This document shows, one piece after another, positions 6,826 through 6,986 of a DNA stretch of 6,986 nucleotides (position 1 is the first letter of the stretch; each line of letters begins with the position of its first letter). The DNA is taken from positions 1-6,986 of the forward strand of contig WGAD01000222.1 in the NCBI GenBank assembly GCA_015489255.1. The letters run 5' to 3'. The notes under the pieces are model-generated. The model worked only from the letters and a program-made list of their open reading frames with translations, was not told where the DNA came from and made no database searches. The DNA comes from Anaerolineales bacterium (GTDB lineage: Bacteria; Chloroflexota; Anaerolineae; Anaerolineales; Villigracilaceae). A program made the position numbers and the translations under genes.

Positions 6826-6986
6826 CAGACCGCCAGTTTGTAGCCCACGCCGGTCACCGTCTCAATGCGCACCGCGCTGGCGGCCAGCTTCTTGCGCAGC
6901 TGAGCAATGTGCACATCGACGGTGCGCGTCTGACCATAGTAGTCGAAGCCCCAGGCCATTTGCAACAATTGTTCGCGGCTGAGCAC
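6825..6986 (-). CDS. Response regulator, OmpR/PhoB family, C-terminal DNA-binding end (partial)
   Basis: Only the last 53 residues lie in the window; the 5' part, including the expected phosphoacceptor receiver domain, is beyond the right edge. The frame reads LSREQLLQMAWG, then RTVDVHIAQLRKKL, then IETVTGVGYKLAV and a TGA stop. This is the typical end of an OmpR/PhoB winged-helix domain: the RTVDVHI-x-x-LRKKL stretch is the recognition helix and the VTGVGYKL stretch is the C-terminal beta hairpin (the wing). The family binds DNA as a phosphorylation-controlled transcription regulator. The stop overlaps the ATG of the histidine kinase gene by one base (TGATG), so the two form a coupled two-component system, and the kinase is presumably its partner. 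The targets cannot be seen; autoregulation of this operon is plausible inference. The family call is firm despite the truncation. Confidence 0.93.
   Translation of the reverse strand: MLSREQLLQMAWGFDYYGQTRTVDVHIAQLRKKLAASAVRIETVTGVGYKLAV

Overview
The window is GC-rich and densely coding. It reads as one block of seven co-directional genes, all on the minus strand, so transcription runs from the right edge (6986) to the left edge (1). The first and last genes are cut by the window edges. Junctions are extremely tight: 1-bp, 4-bp, 8-bp, +20-nt, 4-bp and 1-bp in transcription order, four of them TGATG or ATGA start/stop overlaps. There is no gene-free stretch long enough for an internal promoter or terminator that I can see, and no RNA gene, mobile element, CRISPR array or sizeable repeat.

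In transcription order: the C-terminal DNA-binding end of an OmpR/PhoB-type response regulator (6825-6986, partial); a membrane sensor histidine kinase (5431-6825); an ExoA-like membrane-anchored family 2 glycosyltransferase (4409-5434); a polyprenyl-phosphate sugar phosphotransferase of the WbaP/CpsE type (3010-4416); an extended-SDR sugar-nucleotide epimerase resembling WbpP/GalE (2060-2989); a long membrane-bound WbpM/CapD/PglF-type nucleotide-sugar 4,6-dehydratase (165-2063); and the N-terminus of a FemAB-like aminoacyl/acyl transferase (1-165, partial).

Working model: this is the regulatory head and part of the biosynthetic body of a surface-polysaccharide locus. The dehydratase and epimerase would make a modified UDP-sugar, the phosphotransferase would load the first sugar-1-phosphate onto undecaprenyl phosphate, the GT2 would extend the glycan, and the FemAB-like protein might add an amino acid or join the product to the cell wall. 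The two-component system would sense an envelope signal. Flippase, polymerase, aminotransferase and further glycosyltransferases are not in the window.

The gene style (high GC, short overlapping genes, and a FemAB N-terminus with HLLQ-x-x-x-WG-x-LK-x-x-FGW) suggests a Chloroflexota bacterium such as an Anaerolineae member. That is an impression from the proteins, not a demonstrated assignment. The individual families are well known. The most noteworthy aspects are the translational fusion of a two-component system to the glycan genes, the FemAB gene at the end, and a tyrosine in the dehydratase where well-studied long homologues have methionine.
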